Origin: Tsuneonella suprasediminis
GTDB taxonomy: Bacteria; Pseudomonadota; Alphaproteobacteria; Sphingomonadales; Sphingomonadaceae
NCBI RefSeq assembly: GCF_003605755.1
Contig: NZ_RAHJ01000021.1
Coordinates: forward strand, 1-48,611
DNA: 48,611 nucleotides
Reading direction: 5' to 3'
This document shows, in pieces, positions 25,441 through 34,089 of this stretch. Numbering within the stretch: position 1 is the stretch's first letter; each line of letters starts with the position of its first letter. The notes beneath the pieces were generated by a model. That model searched no databases. It was not told the DNA's origin and worked only from the letters and a program-made list of their open reading frames with translations. The position numbers were made by a program, and so were the translations under genes.

Positions 25441-25838
25441 TTATCGGTATCGGTTCGGACCTGACCAATATGGACCGCATCGCCAATTCGCTCGACCGGT
25501 GGGGTGACAGGTTCGAAGCGCGGTGCTTCACTGAAGTGGAGCGAGCCAAAGCTGCCAAACGCCCCTACACCCGCGTTGGCACTTTCGCGAAACGATGGGC
25601 TGCGAAGGAAGCATTCGTCAAAGCGGTCGGCACCGGTTTCAGGCGCGGGGTTTATCACATCGACATCGGTGTCGTGAACGCCCCTTCGGGTGCGCCAACG
25701 CTGGCACTGGCCAATGGCGCAGCGGCCAGACTTGCGGAAATCACCCCGTCCGGCCATGAAGTGCTCATTCATCTTACCCTAACGGACGACCATCCATGGG
25801 CGCAGGCGTTCGTCGTTATCGAGGCTCAACCGCTGTGA
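25437..25838 (+). CDS. acpS: Holo-[acyl-carrier-protein] synthase
   Basis: A phosphopantetheinyl transferase of 133 residues that activates ACP by moving 4'-phosphopantetheine from CoA. The magnesium-binding [13 protein letters not shown] and [14 protein letters not shown] are diagnostic. It overlaps pdxJ by four bases and lepB by four bases. Confidence 0.96.
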   Translation: MIIGIGSDLTNMDRIANSLDRWGDRFEARCFTEVERAKAAKRPYTRVGTFAKRWAAKEAFVKAVGTGFRRGVYHIDIGVVNAPSGAPTLALANGAAARLAEITPSGHEVLIHLTLTDDHPWAQAFVVIEAQPL

Positions 25839-26749
25839 ACCCACCGACCGGCTCCACCGCCGCACCTTCTTCCGAACCGCAGACTGTGACAGACACCGAT
25901 AAACCCCGCGAGAAAGTCAACTGGATCGCCGAATTGCGCGGGCTGGCGCTGATGCTGATTGCCGTGCTGGCGTTTCATACACTGGTGGCCAAGCCGTTTT
26001 ATATTCCCTCCACATCGATGGTGCCCAACCTGATGGTGGGGGACAGGCTGGTCGTGTCGAAGTACCCCTTTGGCTGGAACTGGTCGTCTGTCAGTTTCCA
26101 CCTGCTGCCCCGTGGTGACTGGCGTGTGTGGGGCGCGACGCCCGAATATGGCGATATCGTGATCGCCGTGCCGCCGGATAGCGACGAGGATTATATCAAG
26201 CGGGTGATCGGCCTGCCGGGCGACCGGATCGCAGTCGTCAACGGACAGGTCATCCTCAATGGCAAGCCGGTGCCGCAGGCGGTCGAACCCGATCTGCAGA
26301 TCCCTGTCGACGCGCAAATATGCGATGGCCGCCCGTGCCTGTATTACTTCGACAATTATCGCACCCGCCTGCCAAGCGGCGAACAAGTGTATGAAGTGCC
26401 CGTGCTGCGCGAAACGCTGCCCAACGGGGCGACTTATCGGGTGATCGACCATCGCGATCAGCAACTGGATAACTTCCCCGAAATCACCATCCCGCAGGAT
26501 TCGGTTTTCCTGATGGGTGACAACCGCGATCATTCGGCCGACAGCCGCGCGCCCGTGTGGGAACACGGGCTCGGCGGGCCGGTGCCGCTCGCCAATGTGG
26601 GCGGCCGTGCGGAGTTCATCACGTTTTCACTCGACGGATCGACCGGCTGGAATCCGCTGACGTGGTTCTCCTCCTTGCGAACGAACCGGGCGTGGAGCAC
26701 ATTGCGACCCGCAATCGCGCAGGGGAACCAGCAGAATGAGCGAAACTGA
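25835..26749 (+). CDS. lepB: Signal peptidase I
   Basis: A membrane serine protease that removes signal peptides from exported proteins, 304 residues from the GTG at 25835. That start overlaps the acpS stop (GTGA) and is preferred to the ATG at 25796, which lies within acpS. One N-terminal membrane helix (about 34-52) precedes the catalytic serine S61 (IPSTSMVP) and lysine K122 ([11 protein letters not shown]). [12 protein letters not shown] is the last family motif. The end overlaps the next gene by 14 bases. Confidence 0.95.
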   Translation: MNPPTGSTAAPSSEPQTVTDTDKPREKVNWIAELRGLALMLIAVLAFHTLVAKPFYIPSTSMVPNLMVGDRLVVSKYPFGWNWSSVSFHLLPRGDWRVWGATPEYGDIVIAVPPDSDEDYIKRVIGLPGDRIAVVNGQVILNGKPVPQAVEPDLQIPVDAQICDGRPCLYYFDNYRTRLPSGEQVYEVPVLRETLPNGATYRVIDHRDQQLDNFPEITIPQDSVFLMGDNRDHSADSRAPVWEHGLGGPVPLANVGGRAEFITFSLDGSTGWNPLTWFSSLRTNRAWSTLRPAIAQGNQQNERN

Positions 26750-27842
26750 AAATACCGGGCCATCGCCGGTTCACCACAGCGATATCGGCACCAGCCCCAG
26801 CCGGATCGGCAACCCCAAGCTGCGGTTCGAAGCCGAACGTGCGCTTGTCTGGGCGACGGTAATCGGCCTGTTCATACTGGCGATTTATGTCTCACAATCG
26901 CTGCTGGTGATTTTTGGCGCGCTGGTATTTGGCACGATGATCGATGGCGGCGCGCGCCTGATCGGCAAAGTGCTGCCCATTGCCCGCGGTTTTCGCGTGG
27001 CGCTGGTATTGCTGCTGACCGTGGCATTTCTGGCGTGGCTGGTGTTTTTCGCCGGATCGCAGATCTCTGAACAGGCGGCACAGTTTCCCCAGATCGTCAG
27101 CGAACAGGCCACCCGCGCTGTCCAGTGGTTGCAGTCGAAGGGGTTCGACATTTCGCAGGCCCAGATCGAATCGGTTATCGGCAGCGTGGTCAGTGGGGTC
27201 GGCACACTTGGGCGCGCCATCGGCGGTGCAGTCGGCGCAATTACTACATTGATTCTGATCCTGATTATCGGGATCTACCTCGCCATCGATCCCCGAATTT
27301 ATGAACGGGGCGTCGAATGGATGGTGCCGGAAGAAAACCGCGAGGCGTTTTCCGACACGCTGAGCCAGATGGCCTATAATATGCGGCGGCTGCTTGCCGG
27401 GCGATTGCTGGGCATGGTGTTCGAAGGCGTGTTCACATACATCCTGTTGTCGTGGATCGGAGTGCCAATGGCGGCGCTGCTGGGTATCATCACCGGCCTG
27501 CTGGCATTCATTCCCAATATCGGGGCGATTATTTCCGGCCTGCTGATGGTGCTGGTCGGCTTTTCCGGTGGCACCGAGATGGGGCTGTGGACTGTAGCCA
27601 CATACTTCTTCGTGCAGAACTTCGACGGGTATGTCGTGGTGCCGATGATCGCGAAGAAAACGGTCGATCTGGCCCCCGCTTTGGTGCTGGCCTTCCAGCT
27701 TATCATGGGGGTACTGTTCGGTGTGCTTGGCCTGATGCTGGCCGATCCGATGCTGGCGATGATCAAGGTCGGGCTGGAAAGGCGCGCGCATCGCTTCGAA
27801 ATGGCCGATCAGGCAAAGGCAGCAGGCGATAAAATCAACTGA
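26736..27842 (+). CDS. AI-2E family transporter (PerM/YdiK-like)
   Basis: An inner membrane protein of 368 residues with about eight membrane segments. Family marks are the long amphipathic region after the third helix, GRLLGMVFEGVFTYILLSWIG, GLLAFIPNIGAIISGL and FFVQNFDGYVVVPMI. Members export signals, lipids or sodium ions and the substrate cannot be told from sequence. The ATG overlaps lepB, so the genes are coupled. Confidence 0.9.
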   Translation: MSETENTGPSPVHHSDIGTSPSRIGNPKLRFEAERALVWATVIGLFILAIYVSQSLLVIFGALVFGTMIDGGARLIGKVLPIARGFRVALVLLLTVAFLAWLVFFAGSQISEQAAQFPQIVSEQATRAVQWLQSKGFDISQAQIESVIGSVVSGVGTLGRAIGGAVGAITTLILILIIGIYLAIDPRIYERGVEWMVPEENREAFSDTLSQMAYNMRRLLAGRLLGMVFEGVFTYILLSWIGVPMAALLGIITGLLAFIPNIGAIISGLLMVLVGFSGGTEMGLWTVATYFFVQNFDGYVVVPMIAKKTVDLAPALVLAFQLIMGVLFGVLGLMLADPMLAMIKVGLERRAHRFEMADQAKAAGDKIN

Positions 27843-27843
27843 T

Positions 27844-29010
27844 ATGGCCCGTAAATTCCTATATATTATCGCGTTTCTGATCGTTCTGGTAATCGCCGGG
27901 CTATTCGCTCTGCGTATCTGGTCGACCGAACTGACCAAGCTGGCACTGGTGCCCAGCACTGCGTTCGAACAACAGGCACCGCTCAAGGCAAATGCCTATG
28001 CCGATCCCAAGATGTGGATTTCGCGACCGGGGATGGCAAGTGACCCCGCGCGTTGGCAGCCGCCGCTCGGCACACCCGCCACCGACGGAGCGAGCGATGC
28101 CGCCAGCAGCGCGCCCTCCCCTAACGCATCACAGGCGGAGCGGCAGGATTACGCAGTGTTTTTCATCCACCCGACCAGTTACCTCGATCGCGCGCACTGG
28201 AATGCGCCGCTCGCTGGCGGGGAAGCGGATCGGATCGCGCAGATATATGTGAAGGGAATGGCCAGCCCGTTCAATCAGGCGAAGGAAATCTGGGCACCAC
28301 GTTACCGTCAGGCGACCTTCGGCGCATTCCTGACCGATCAGCCCGAAGCGACACAGGCCATCGATGCAGCTTATGCCGATGTGCATAATGCCTTCACCTA
28401 TTTCCTGTCGCAGATCGGCCCGGACACGCCAATCGTTCTGGCCGGGCACAGTCAGGGGGCATTGCATCTGCTGCGGCTGTTGCGGCAAGACGTTGCGGGC
28501 AAGCCGCTCGCAGGGCGTATCGCCGCAGTATATGCAATTGGCTGGCCCATTTCGGTGCAGCACGATCTGGCCGGGCTCGGCCTGCCGGGCTGCGACAAGG
28601 CTGATCAGGCGGGCTGCGTGATGAGCTGGTCGAGCTATGCCGAACCGGCCGATCCGAGCATGGTGCTCGACACCTATCGCAACTCGATCGGCTTTGATGG
28701 GCAGCCACGTGGCGACAGCCCTATTCTCTGCACCAACCCCCTCACCGGGAAAATCGGCGGCAGCGCCCCGGCCAGCGCCAATATCGGCACACTCGTTCCC
28801 GATGAAGAACTGACCAAAGGGCACCTCGTTGCCGGGTATACGCCAGCAAGATGCGACGAGCGCGGGTTGCTGCTCATCGGGGAACCGCCCGTGATGGGCA
28901 ATGCCGTGCTCCCCGGCAACAACTACCACGTGTACGATATTCCACTGTTCTGGAAGAACTTGCAACGCGATGTCACCCGGCGGGTGGCGGCCTGGCAAGG
29001 CGCGCAGTGA
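27844..29010 (+). CDS. DUF3089 family protein, probable alpha/beta hydrolase
   Basis: A protein of 388 residues with an N-terminal membrane anchor (about 5-22). The DUF3089 domain shows FFIHPTSYLDRAHWNAPL, WAPRYRQATFGAF and the nucleophile elbow AGHSQGALHLL (GxSxG). A lipase or esterase-like role in the periplasm is likely, but no substrate is known. It begins one base after the transporter gene and its stop overlaps the ruvX start (GTGA). Confidence 0.87.
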   Translation: MARKFLYIIAFLIVLVIAGLFALRIWSTELTKLALVPSTAFEQQAPLKANAYADPKMWISRPGMASDPARWQPPLGTPATDGASDAASSAPSPNASQAERQDYAVFFIHPTSYLDRAHWNAPLAGGEADRIAQIYVKGMASPFNQAKEIWAPRYRQATFGAFLTDQPEATQAIDAAYADVHNAFTYFLSQIGPDTPIVLAGHSQGALHLLRLLRQDVAGKPLAGRIAAVYAIGWPISVQHDLAGLGLPGCDKADQAGCVMSWSSYAEPADPSMVLDTYRNSIGFDGQPRGDSPILCTNPLTGKIGGSAPASANIGTLVPDEELTKGHLVAGYTPARCDERGLLLIGEPPVMGNAVLPGNNYHVYDIPLFWKNLQRDVTRRVAAWQGAQ

Positions 29011-29477
29011 TTACCGACAACGCGCTCGATTTCAGCGATGCGCTGGCCGATGGCGGTGTGTTGCTCGCGCTCGATCTTGGTACAAAGACCATCGGCATTG
29101 CCACCTGCGACGCCGGGTGGCGGTTTGCCACTGCGGGCAAGACTTTACCGCGCGGCAAATTCGGGCGGGATAAAGAGGCGCTGGCGGCAATCGTCCGCGA
29201 ACGGCAGGTGGCAGGTGTCGTGATCGGTCTGCCACGCAATATGGATGGCAGCGAAGGCCCCCGTGCACAGGCGAGCCGCGCCTATGCCCGCAATCTGTCC
29301 GAAGCGCTCGACCTGCCGATCTTGCTCTGGGACGAACGGTGGAGCACCACCAGCGCGGAACGCGCGCTGATCGATCAGGACATGAGCCGTGCCAAGCGCA
29401 AGGACAGGATCGACAGCCACGCCGCTGCTGTAATTTTACAAGGCGCGATAGACAGGCTGGCGGGCGCAGCGTTTTAG
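29007..29477 (+). CDS. ruvX: RuvX/YqgF-family pre-16S rRNA nuclease
   Basis: An RNase H-fold nuclease of 156 residues, essential in many bacteria for 16S rRNA 5' maturation. Acidic active-site residues are D23 in LALDLGTKTIG, the segment LWDERWSTTSAE, and the aspartate in RIDSHAA. The GTG at 29007 overlaps the DUF3089 stop and is preferred to an ATG 52 codons upstream inside that gene. It is the last gene of the run and a hairpin follows. Confidence 0.92.
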   Translation: MITDNALDFSDALADGGVLLALDLGTKTIGIATCDAGWRFATAGKTLPRGKFGRDKEALAAIVRERQVAGVVIGLPRNMDGSEGPRAQASRAYARNLSEALDLPILLWDERWSTTSAERALIDQDMSRAKRKDRIDSHAAAVILQGAIDRLAGAAF

Positions 29478-29478
29478 C

Positions 29479-29516
29479 GCGCCGGAACTGACGTTCGTAT
29501 CGCTCTTTTCCGGCGC
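29479..29516. terminator. Terminator hairpin after ruvX
   Basis: GCGCCGGAA at 29479-29487 pairs perfectly with TTCCGGCGC at 29508-29516 over a 20-base loop; TCCTCTCC follows. It would end the pyrE-ruvX transcript. Confidence 0.45.
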
Positions 29517-29595
29517 TCCTCTCCGGTGTGCCTTCCTTCTGTCGTCACCTTGACCCCGCGCTGGGATTGCACATCCAGTGCTCCCCTTCCCTGTT

Positions 29596-29704
29596 CGTCA
29601 TGGCGAGCGCAGGGGAGCAGTCCGTGCCGAGAAGGCGTCGCCCTCTATAACCGTTGTGCTGAGGGTGACGGGTACACCGCGTCGCTCCACTCATCGCAAT
29701 GACG
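29596..29704. repeat. Diverged copy of repeat B
   Basis: It opens CGTCATGGCGAGCGCAGGGG and closes CATCGCAATGACG, matching the two ends of repeat B but with a different middle part. Confidence 0.5.
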
Positions 29705-29811
29705 AAGAGAGAGGAGAAACTATTGCGCTGCCCCCGTCGATCCAGTTTGGCATCCGGGGTGACAAAGCATCAGACGAACCTTGCTTTCACATCACCACGG
29801 CCCATCGACCA

Positions 29812-31113
29812 TCAGTCGAATGCGCGTTGCCCTACTACGCTGAGGCCATACCCCTCCAGCGCGACCAGCGAATGTTCGGTATCGGTCAGTAAAACCATAT
29901 CCTGCACGCCCAGTTCAGTCAGCACTTGTGCGCCACCGCCATAATCGCGCTGCTCGCTGGCCGGAGTGCTGGCGGCCGGGCCTTTACCATTGGCCATATC
30001 AATCGCACGGCTGAAATATTCGCGTGTCGGGCGGCTGATAAGAACGATCACCCCTGACCCTTCTTCACCGATAATCCGCATCGATTTTTCGACGATGTCG
30101 CTGCGGTTGTTCTGTTCACCAAACAGATCGGGGAAGACGGACAGCGCATGCATCCGCACCAGTGTCGGCTTCGCCGGATCGACGGCGCCTTTCACCAATG
30201 CCAGCATCTCGTCATTGGTGGCTTTATTGTAGAACGTGATCGCCTGCCATTCGCCGCCCCAACGACTGGTGAACTGGCGCTCGTTACGGCGCACGATCAC
30301 TTTGTCATGTTTACGGCGATAGGCGATCAGGTCGCGGATCGTGCCGATTTTCATATTGTGCCGCCGGGCAAAACGAACGAGATCGTCCATCCGCGCCATC
30401 GTGCCATCGTCATTCATAACTTCGCAGATAACGCCCGAAGGGTTGAGCCCGGCAAGGCGCGAAATATCGACCGCGGCTTCGGTGTGTCCCGCGCGCACGA
30501 GTACCCCGCCATCGCGGGCGACCAGCGGGAAAACATGCCCCGGCGTCACGATATCGTCGCGCCCCTTGCTGCCATCGATCGCGACCGAAACGGTGCGCGC
30601 CCGGTCGCCTGCGCTGATCCCTGTGCTGACCCCTTCGCGCGCCTCGATCGAGGTAGTGAAGGCAGTTTCGTGGCGGGTGCGATTATTCTGGCTCATCAGA
30701 TCGAGGCCAAGCTGCTCGACCCGCTCACGGGTGAGCGAAAGGCAAATCAGCCCGCGCCCGTGCGTCGCCATGAAATTGATCGCATCGGGTGTTGCCATCT
30801 GCGCGGGAATAATCAGATCGCCTTCGTTTTCGCGATCTTCATCGTCGACAAGCACAATCATCCGTCCGTTGCGCGCTTCGTCGATAATCTCTTCCGCGCT
30901 CGCCATCACTGGGCGCTCATCGTTCTCGGCAAGAAAATCGTCGAGCTTCGCCAGCGTCTCGGCCGTTGGATTCCAGCTATCCTCAGTGCAATCACGCAGC
31001 GAGTTGGCATGAAGCCCGGCAGCGCGGGCGAGCGCAGTACGGCTCATGCGGTTTTCGGAAACGATCGCACGCACACGGGCGATGGTCGGATTGCTTGCTG
31101 TCTGAGTCGTCAT
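29812..31113 (-). CDS. ribB: HTH-fused 3,4-dihydroxy-2-butanone 4-phosphate synthase with degenerate RibA domain
   Basis: A 433-residue protein in three parts. Residues 8-64 are an XRE-like helix-turn-helix (MSRTALARAAGLHANSLRD, TAETLAKLDDFL). Residues about 72-270 are RibB, which makes the four-carbon precursor of riboflavin: VLVDDEDRENEGDL, RHETAFTTSIEA, TPGHVFPLVA and GHTEAAVDI hold the acidic and histidine residues of the magnesium site. The last 150 residues follow the GTP cyclohydrolase II fold, but the zinc cysteines are gone (HALSVFPDLFG and NNRSDIV at those places), so RibA activity is unlikely. The HTH suggests DNA binding, possibly to its own promoter. Confidence 0.92.
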   Translation of the reverse strand: MTTQTASNPTIARVRAIVSENRMSRTALARAAGLHANSLRDCTEDSWNPTAETLAKLDDFLAENDERPVMASAEEIIDEARNGRMIVLVDDEDRENEGDLIIPAQMATPDAINFMATHGRGLICLSLTRERVEQLGLDLMSQNNRTRHETAFTTSIEAREGVSTGISAGDRARTVSVAIDGSKGRDDIVTPGHVFPLVARDGGVLVRAGHTEAAVDISRLAGLNPSGVICEVMNDDGTMARMDDLVRFARRHNMKIGTIRDLIAYRRKHDKVIVRRNERQFTSRWGGEWQAITFYNKATNDEMLALVKGAVDPAKPTLVRMHALSVFPDLFGEQNNRSDIVEKSMRIIGEEGSGVIVLISRPTREYFSRAIDMANGKGPAASTPASEQRDYGGGAQVLTELGVQDMVLLTDTEHSLVALEGYGLSVVGQRAFD

Positions 31114-31127
31114 GCGACGGATATATG

Positions 31128-31160
31128 CACATTATAATGTGACGGCAACACTTCAATGTG
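31128..31160 (-). promoter_or_regulatory. ribB -10 box inside a 14-bp palindrome, plus second half site
   Basis: CACATTATAATGTG at 31128-31141 is a perfect palindrome. Read on the minus strand it contains TATAAT, a consensus -10 box, about 18 bases before the ribB ATG. CACTTCAATGTG at 31149-31160 is a related imperfect site, and the heptamer AATGTGA recurs 19 bp apart, close to two helical turns. No good -35 is visible, which suits activation or tight repression. No FMN riboswitch is present in the 39-bp gap. Confidence 0.6.
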
Positions 31161-31884
31161 ATTCAATTGCCGCAACGATAGAATTCAACCACTTGCGCGC
31201 CGCTGCCCGATTTCCAGCGTCTGCCACAAATTCCTGCCCTCTCGCAACCGTTTGCAGTCGATTTTCCGGCAACCAGCGATCGGCCCGGTCGTGATAACTC
31301 AACTCGCCTTCGCGTAACCATTCGGGGCGCCGCCAAATGCTGGGCGGCCCCTCCGGCACAGTCAACCGCAACCCGGAAGACGCCGCGGTGGCAACCTTGC
31401 CCGGACCACGATAAATCGTGTCGTTCCGCGCATGCAGCCCGAGCGCATGTGGGTGATCGAGTGCAGCCAGTTCCTGTCGTGCCTCCGCTGTACAATCGGT
31501 CAGATCGACAATTTCCGTCACATGCAGATAGCCGAAAATGCGATGGTGCGGCGCCTCACCTGTTGCCCTGAACAGGCCGAAAAACACGAACCAGTCGCCC
31601 ACCCCGACCCCGCGATTGGCCAGATGCGTCTGCGCCGCGCCGCATTGGCCCAGCAGGCATTCGCCCCGGTCGGTGAACATGGGGTCGTGATGGCACAGAT
31701 CATCTGCTTTATGCCGCCCACGACTGGCATGTTCGACATGATCGCCCAGCGACAGATCGGCCCACGAAGTACGCGAATACCCACCGCTGGGTATTGGCAG
31801 GCTTACCGGGCGGCCATCGATAACCGGCGAAGGCCCGCCCCCGGATGCGCTATCGAAACCCTTGCGACTGAAGACAATCCGCAT
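31153..31884 (-). CDS. Nmad3-like protein (nucleotide modification associated domain 3)
   Basis: A protein of 243 residues. The N-terminus RIVFSRKGFDSASGGGPSP then RPVSLPIPS is the hallmark of a family named nucleotide modification associated domain 3, predicted from its phage contexts to act with DNA base-modifying enzymes. GDWFVFFGLFR and HRIFGYLHV resemble its later conserved blocks. The function is unproven. It lies 5 bp after the NAD(P)-binding gene and 39 bp before ribB, downstream of dgt. I am fairly sure of the family, not of the role. Confidence 0.65.
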   Translation of the reverse strand: MRIVFSRKGFDSASGGGPSPVIDGRPVSLPIPSGGYSRTSWADLSLGDHVEHASRGRHKADDLCHHDPMFTDRGECLLGQCGAAQTHLANRGVGVGDWFVFFGLFRATGEAPHHRIFGYLHVTEIVDLTDCTAEARQELAALDHPHALGLHARNDTIYRGPGKVATAASSGLRLTVPEGPPSIWRRPEWLREGELSYHDRADRWLPENRLQTVARGQEFVADAGNRAAARKWLNSIVAAIESH

Positions 31885-31889
31885 CGCGA

Positions 31890-32576
31890 TCAGGCAACGG
31901 GCAGACTTGCCGCAGCACGCCGGATCGCATCGGGATCGTGCACAAACTTGCCTTTCGCCTTCCGCAGGGCAAGGGCCAGCGCCGCCTGCGCCACATCCTC
32001 TGTCCTAACGGAGCGATAGGCGCGGTATTTACCCTGCATCAGCAGGTCGGTGATCGGCGCAGCGATAATGCCAATCCGTTCGCCCAGACGACGCTCGCCA
32101 CCGCGTTCGCCACGCAACAGCCCGGGCCTCAGGAGATCAAGCCGGTCAAACCCAATTTGGCGCAAAGCGTTTTCCACCTCGCCCTTGACCTTCAGATAGA
32201 AATTGCGGCTCAGGCTGTTGGCCCCGGCAGAGCTGACCGCGACAAAGTTCCGCACCCCATGCGCCTTGGCCGCACGCGCCGTATCCAGCACAAGCCGTTC
32301 GTCCACCGCCCGAAATGCATCTTCGTCTTTGCCTGCCTGCGCCCATGTCGTGCCGAGGGCGGAGATCATCGCATCGGGCCGGATCGTGGCAATCAGTTCG
32401 GCCCATTGCGCGGGATCCGCGATATGCATCTCCATCCGTGCCCCGACCGGCAGAGGCATTTCGCGGCGGGCAATCGCAAACAGCCGCACATCGGTGCGGC
32501 CAACACATTGTCCGATCACCGTGCGCCCGATCAGCCCGGTGGCACCGACCAGCGCGATCCGCAGTGACTCAGACAT
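31890..32576 (-). CDS. NAD(P)H-binding atypical SDR-like protein
   Basis: A Rossmann-fold protein of 228 residues in the NAD(P)-binding group near HTATIP2/TIP30 and YwnB-like proteins. The dinucleotide motif is VGATGLIGRTV; ISALGTTWAQAGKDEDAF and FVAVSSAGANSLSRNFYLKVKGEVE (with a YxxxK-type site) follow. The reaction is unknown. The ATG at 32576 overlaps dgt by 8 bases, so it is co-translated with dgt. Confidence 0.85.
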   Translation of the reverse strand: MSESLRIALVGATGLIGRTVIGQCVGRTDVRLFAIARREMPLPVGARMEMHIADPAQWAELIATIRPDAMISALGTTWAQAGKDEDAFRAVDERLVLDTARAAKAHGVRNFVAVSSAGANSLSRNFYLKVKGEVENALRQIGFDRLDLLRPGLLRGERGGERRLGERIGIIAAPITDLLMQGKYRAYRSVRTEDVAQAALALALRKAKGKFVHDPDAIRRAAASLPVA

Positions 32577-33729
32577 TCTGCAATCCCGCCGGCACTTTGC
32601 CATATATCCGCGCACATTGATCCATCGCGTAACGGTCGGTCATACCGGCGATGAAATCGGCCAGCAGACGGCTGCGCTCCGGCTCCCGCGATGGCAGCTT
32701 CGCGCGCCATTCGGGGGGCAACTGGCCGGGATCCTGATCGTATGCCGCAAACAGCCGCGCCACCACCTCGCGCGCATTCTCTGCCGCAGATATCTGTTCA
32801 GGGTGGTAATACAGCTTGTCGTACATGAACCGCTTCAACCCCCGTTCCGCCAGCGCCATCGCGGGGGAGAAACCCGCCAGCGCCGATGGGTGGGCCCGGA
32901 CTTCCGCCACGTTGGCAATATCGGCAACCTGCGCGCGGGTGTGTTCGATCACATCGTTGACCATCGCCCCGATCTGGCTGCGGATCAGTTCGCGCAATTG
33001 CAGTTCGCGGCTGACAGATGGGAAGCGCCGCTCCACCGCGCGAAACTGATCCGCCAGCAGATCGATTTGCATCAGATCGTCCAGATCGAGGAAACCGGCA
33101 CGTAGTCCATCGTCGATATCGTGGTTGTCGTATGCAATGTCGTCGGCAACCGCGGCGACTTGCGCCTCAAGGCTGGGCCATGTGCCCAGATCGAGGGGAA
33201 ACGCCGCATCCAACTCTGCCAGCGCCCAGCCCGGCGATGCAACCGGGCCGTTATGCTTCGCCAGCCCTTCGAGCAAATCCCATGTCAGATTGATGCCGGG
33301 ATGCCCGATATAAGGGCTTTCCAGCCGCATCAGAGTGCGTAGCCCGTGGGCATTGTGGTCGAACCCGCCGCGCGTGGTCATCGCCTGTTCCAGCGCGGTT
33401 TCGCCTGCATGGCCGAATGGCGGATGGCCGATATCGTGCGCAAGGCACAATGCCTCTGTCAGATCTTCGTCCAGCCCCAGCGCACGGGCGATCACACGGC
33501 CGATCTGCGCCACCTCCAGACTGTGGGTCAGACGCGTGCGATAATGATCGCCATCGGGTGCGATAAACACCTGTGTTTTCGAACGCAGGCGGCGGAATGC
33601 AATGGAATGGATGATCCGGTCGCGATCCCGCTGGAATTCGCTACGCGGTCCGCGCGCGCCCTCCCGGTCTTCGGCAAATTCGCGACCGCGCGTGGCGGCA
33701 GGATCGGCAGCATATCGAGCGCGGTTCAT
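32569..33729 (-). CDS. dgt: Deoxyguanosinetriphosphate triphosphohydrolase-like protein
   Basis: An HD-domain dNTP triphosphohydrolase of 386 residues that removes tripolyphosphate from dGTP or other dNTPs. Metal ligands are H69 in RLTHSLEVAQIGR and H98-D99 in LAHDIGHPPFGHAGE. The RDRDRIIHSIAFRRLRSKTQVF region is typical of the shorter, dGTPase-like type. The ATG at 33729 begins at family homology; 13 further codons are open upstream. It is the first gene of the dgt-to-ribB run. Confidence 0.93.
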   Translation of the reverse strand: MNRARYAADPAATRGREFAEDREGARGPRSEFQRDRDRIIHSIAFRRLRSKTQVFIAPDGDHYRTRLTHSLEVAQIGRVIARALGLDEDLTEALCLAHDIGHPPFGHAGETALEQAMTTRGGFDHNAHGLRTLMRLESPYIGHPGINLTWDLLEGLAKHNGPVASPGWALAELDAAFPLDLGTWPSLEAQVAAVADDIAYDNHDIDDGLRAGFLDLDDLMQIDLLADQFRAVERRFPSVSRELQLRELIRSQIGAMVNDVIEHTRAQVADIANVAEVRAHPSALAGFSPAMALAERGLKRFMYDKLYYHPEQISAAENAREVVARLFAAYDQDPGQLPPEWRAKLPSREPERSRLLADFIAGMTDRYAMDQCARIYGKVPAGLQNV

Positions 33730-33814
33730 AGAGGTATGGGCGATAGTCGCAGCGACCGTCAGCGACAACCGGAACAGTCATGGAACATCGCCCCGGCAAA
33801 TACACGCGCCTTGC

Positions 33815-33849
33815 AAAAAGGGCTGCACACCGCGAACGATGTGCAGCCC
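33815..33849 (-). terminator. Strong intrinsic terminator
   Basis: Minus-strand stem of 10 bp (33849-33840 with 33829-33820, 10-base loop) followed directly by TTTTTGC. It is among the clearest intrinsic terminators in the window. Confidence 0.75.
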
Positions 33850-33910
33850 CCTTCGAGGTTGCCCGCTCTGGTGCGACCCGACGGGTATCCTCGAAACCGT
33901 TCGGGGTTGG
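33815..33910 (-). ncRNA. Candidate small RNA of about 95 nt
   Basis: On the minus strand a transcript beginning near 33910 would fold into two domains. TTCGAGG and CCTCGAA enclose a small ACCC-GTC-GGGT hairpin. Then GGGCTGCACA and TGTGCAGCCC form a perfect 10-bp stem followed by TTTTT. A -10-like CATAAT lies at 33921-33916 within a palindrome. I do not recognise it as 6S, SRP, tmRNA or RNase P RNA. It may instead be the 3' end of the racemase transcript or the leader of dgt. Confidence 0.42.
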
Positions 33911-33915
33911 CGACA

Positions 33916-33932
33916 ATTATGTCGTAACGACA
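33916..33932 (-). promoter_or_regulatory. Palindrome TGTCGTAACGACA overlapping a -10-like box
   Basis: The 13-bp palindrome at 33920-33932 has perfect 6-bp arms around one central base. Its minus-strand reading runs into CATAAT at 33921-33916. There is no good -35, so a regulator could be needed for activity. Confidence 0.45.
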
Positions 33933-34089
33933 GTCTGGGTGCACGCTGGCCATTCCACCGTCTATCCCCCTGATCTCCGTCGGACTTCCTATGATCCCGG
34001 GTCAGCGTAATGGCAGTTCGTGCAGAATTGAAAAGCAACAAATGATAAAACTGGTGTAATTTTTGTACGAATTTCTTGCGTAAGCGAAC

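Larger units (their letters stand above)
29478..29811. other. Spacer between ruvX and ribB with hairpin and eroded repeat
   Basis: No gene seen. It contains a terminator hairpin at 29479-29516, a diverged copy of repeat B at 29596-29704 and, near 29740-29765, a fragment resembling the end of repeat A (GCATCCGGGGTGACAAAG). Confidence 0.6.
33730..34089. other. Spacer between dgt and racemase with structured RNA signals
   Basis: I see no credible protein frame. The region holds a strong minus-strand terminator (33815-33849), a second inverted repeat (TTCGAGG with CCTCGAA), a palindrome with a -10-like box (33916-33932), and an AT-rich stretch at 34015-34080 upstream of nothing obvious. Confidence 0.6.

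Noticed and set aside
31114-31152. FMN riboswitch upstream of ribB
   Set aside because: The gap is only 39 bp and is taken up by the promoter palindrome; no riboswitch fold can fit.
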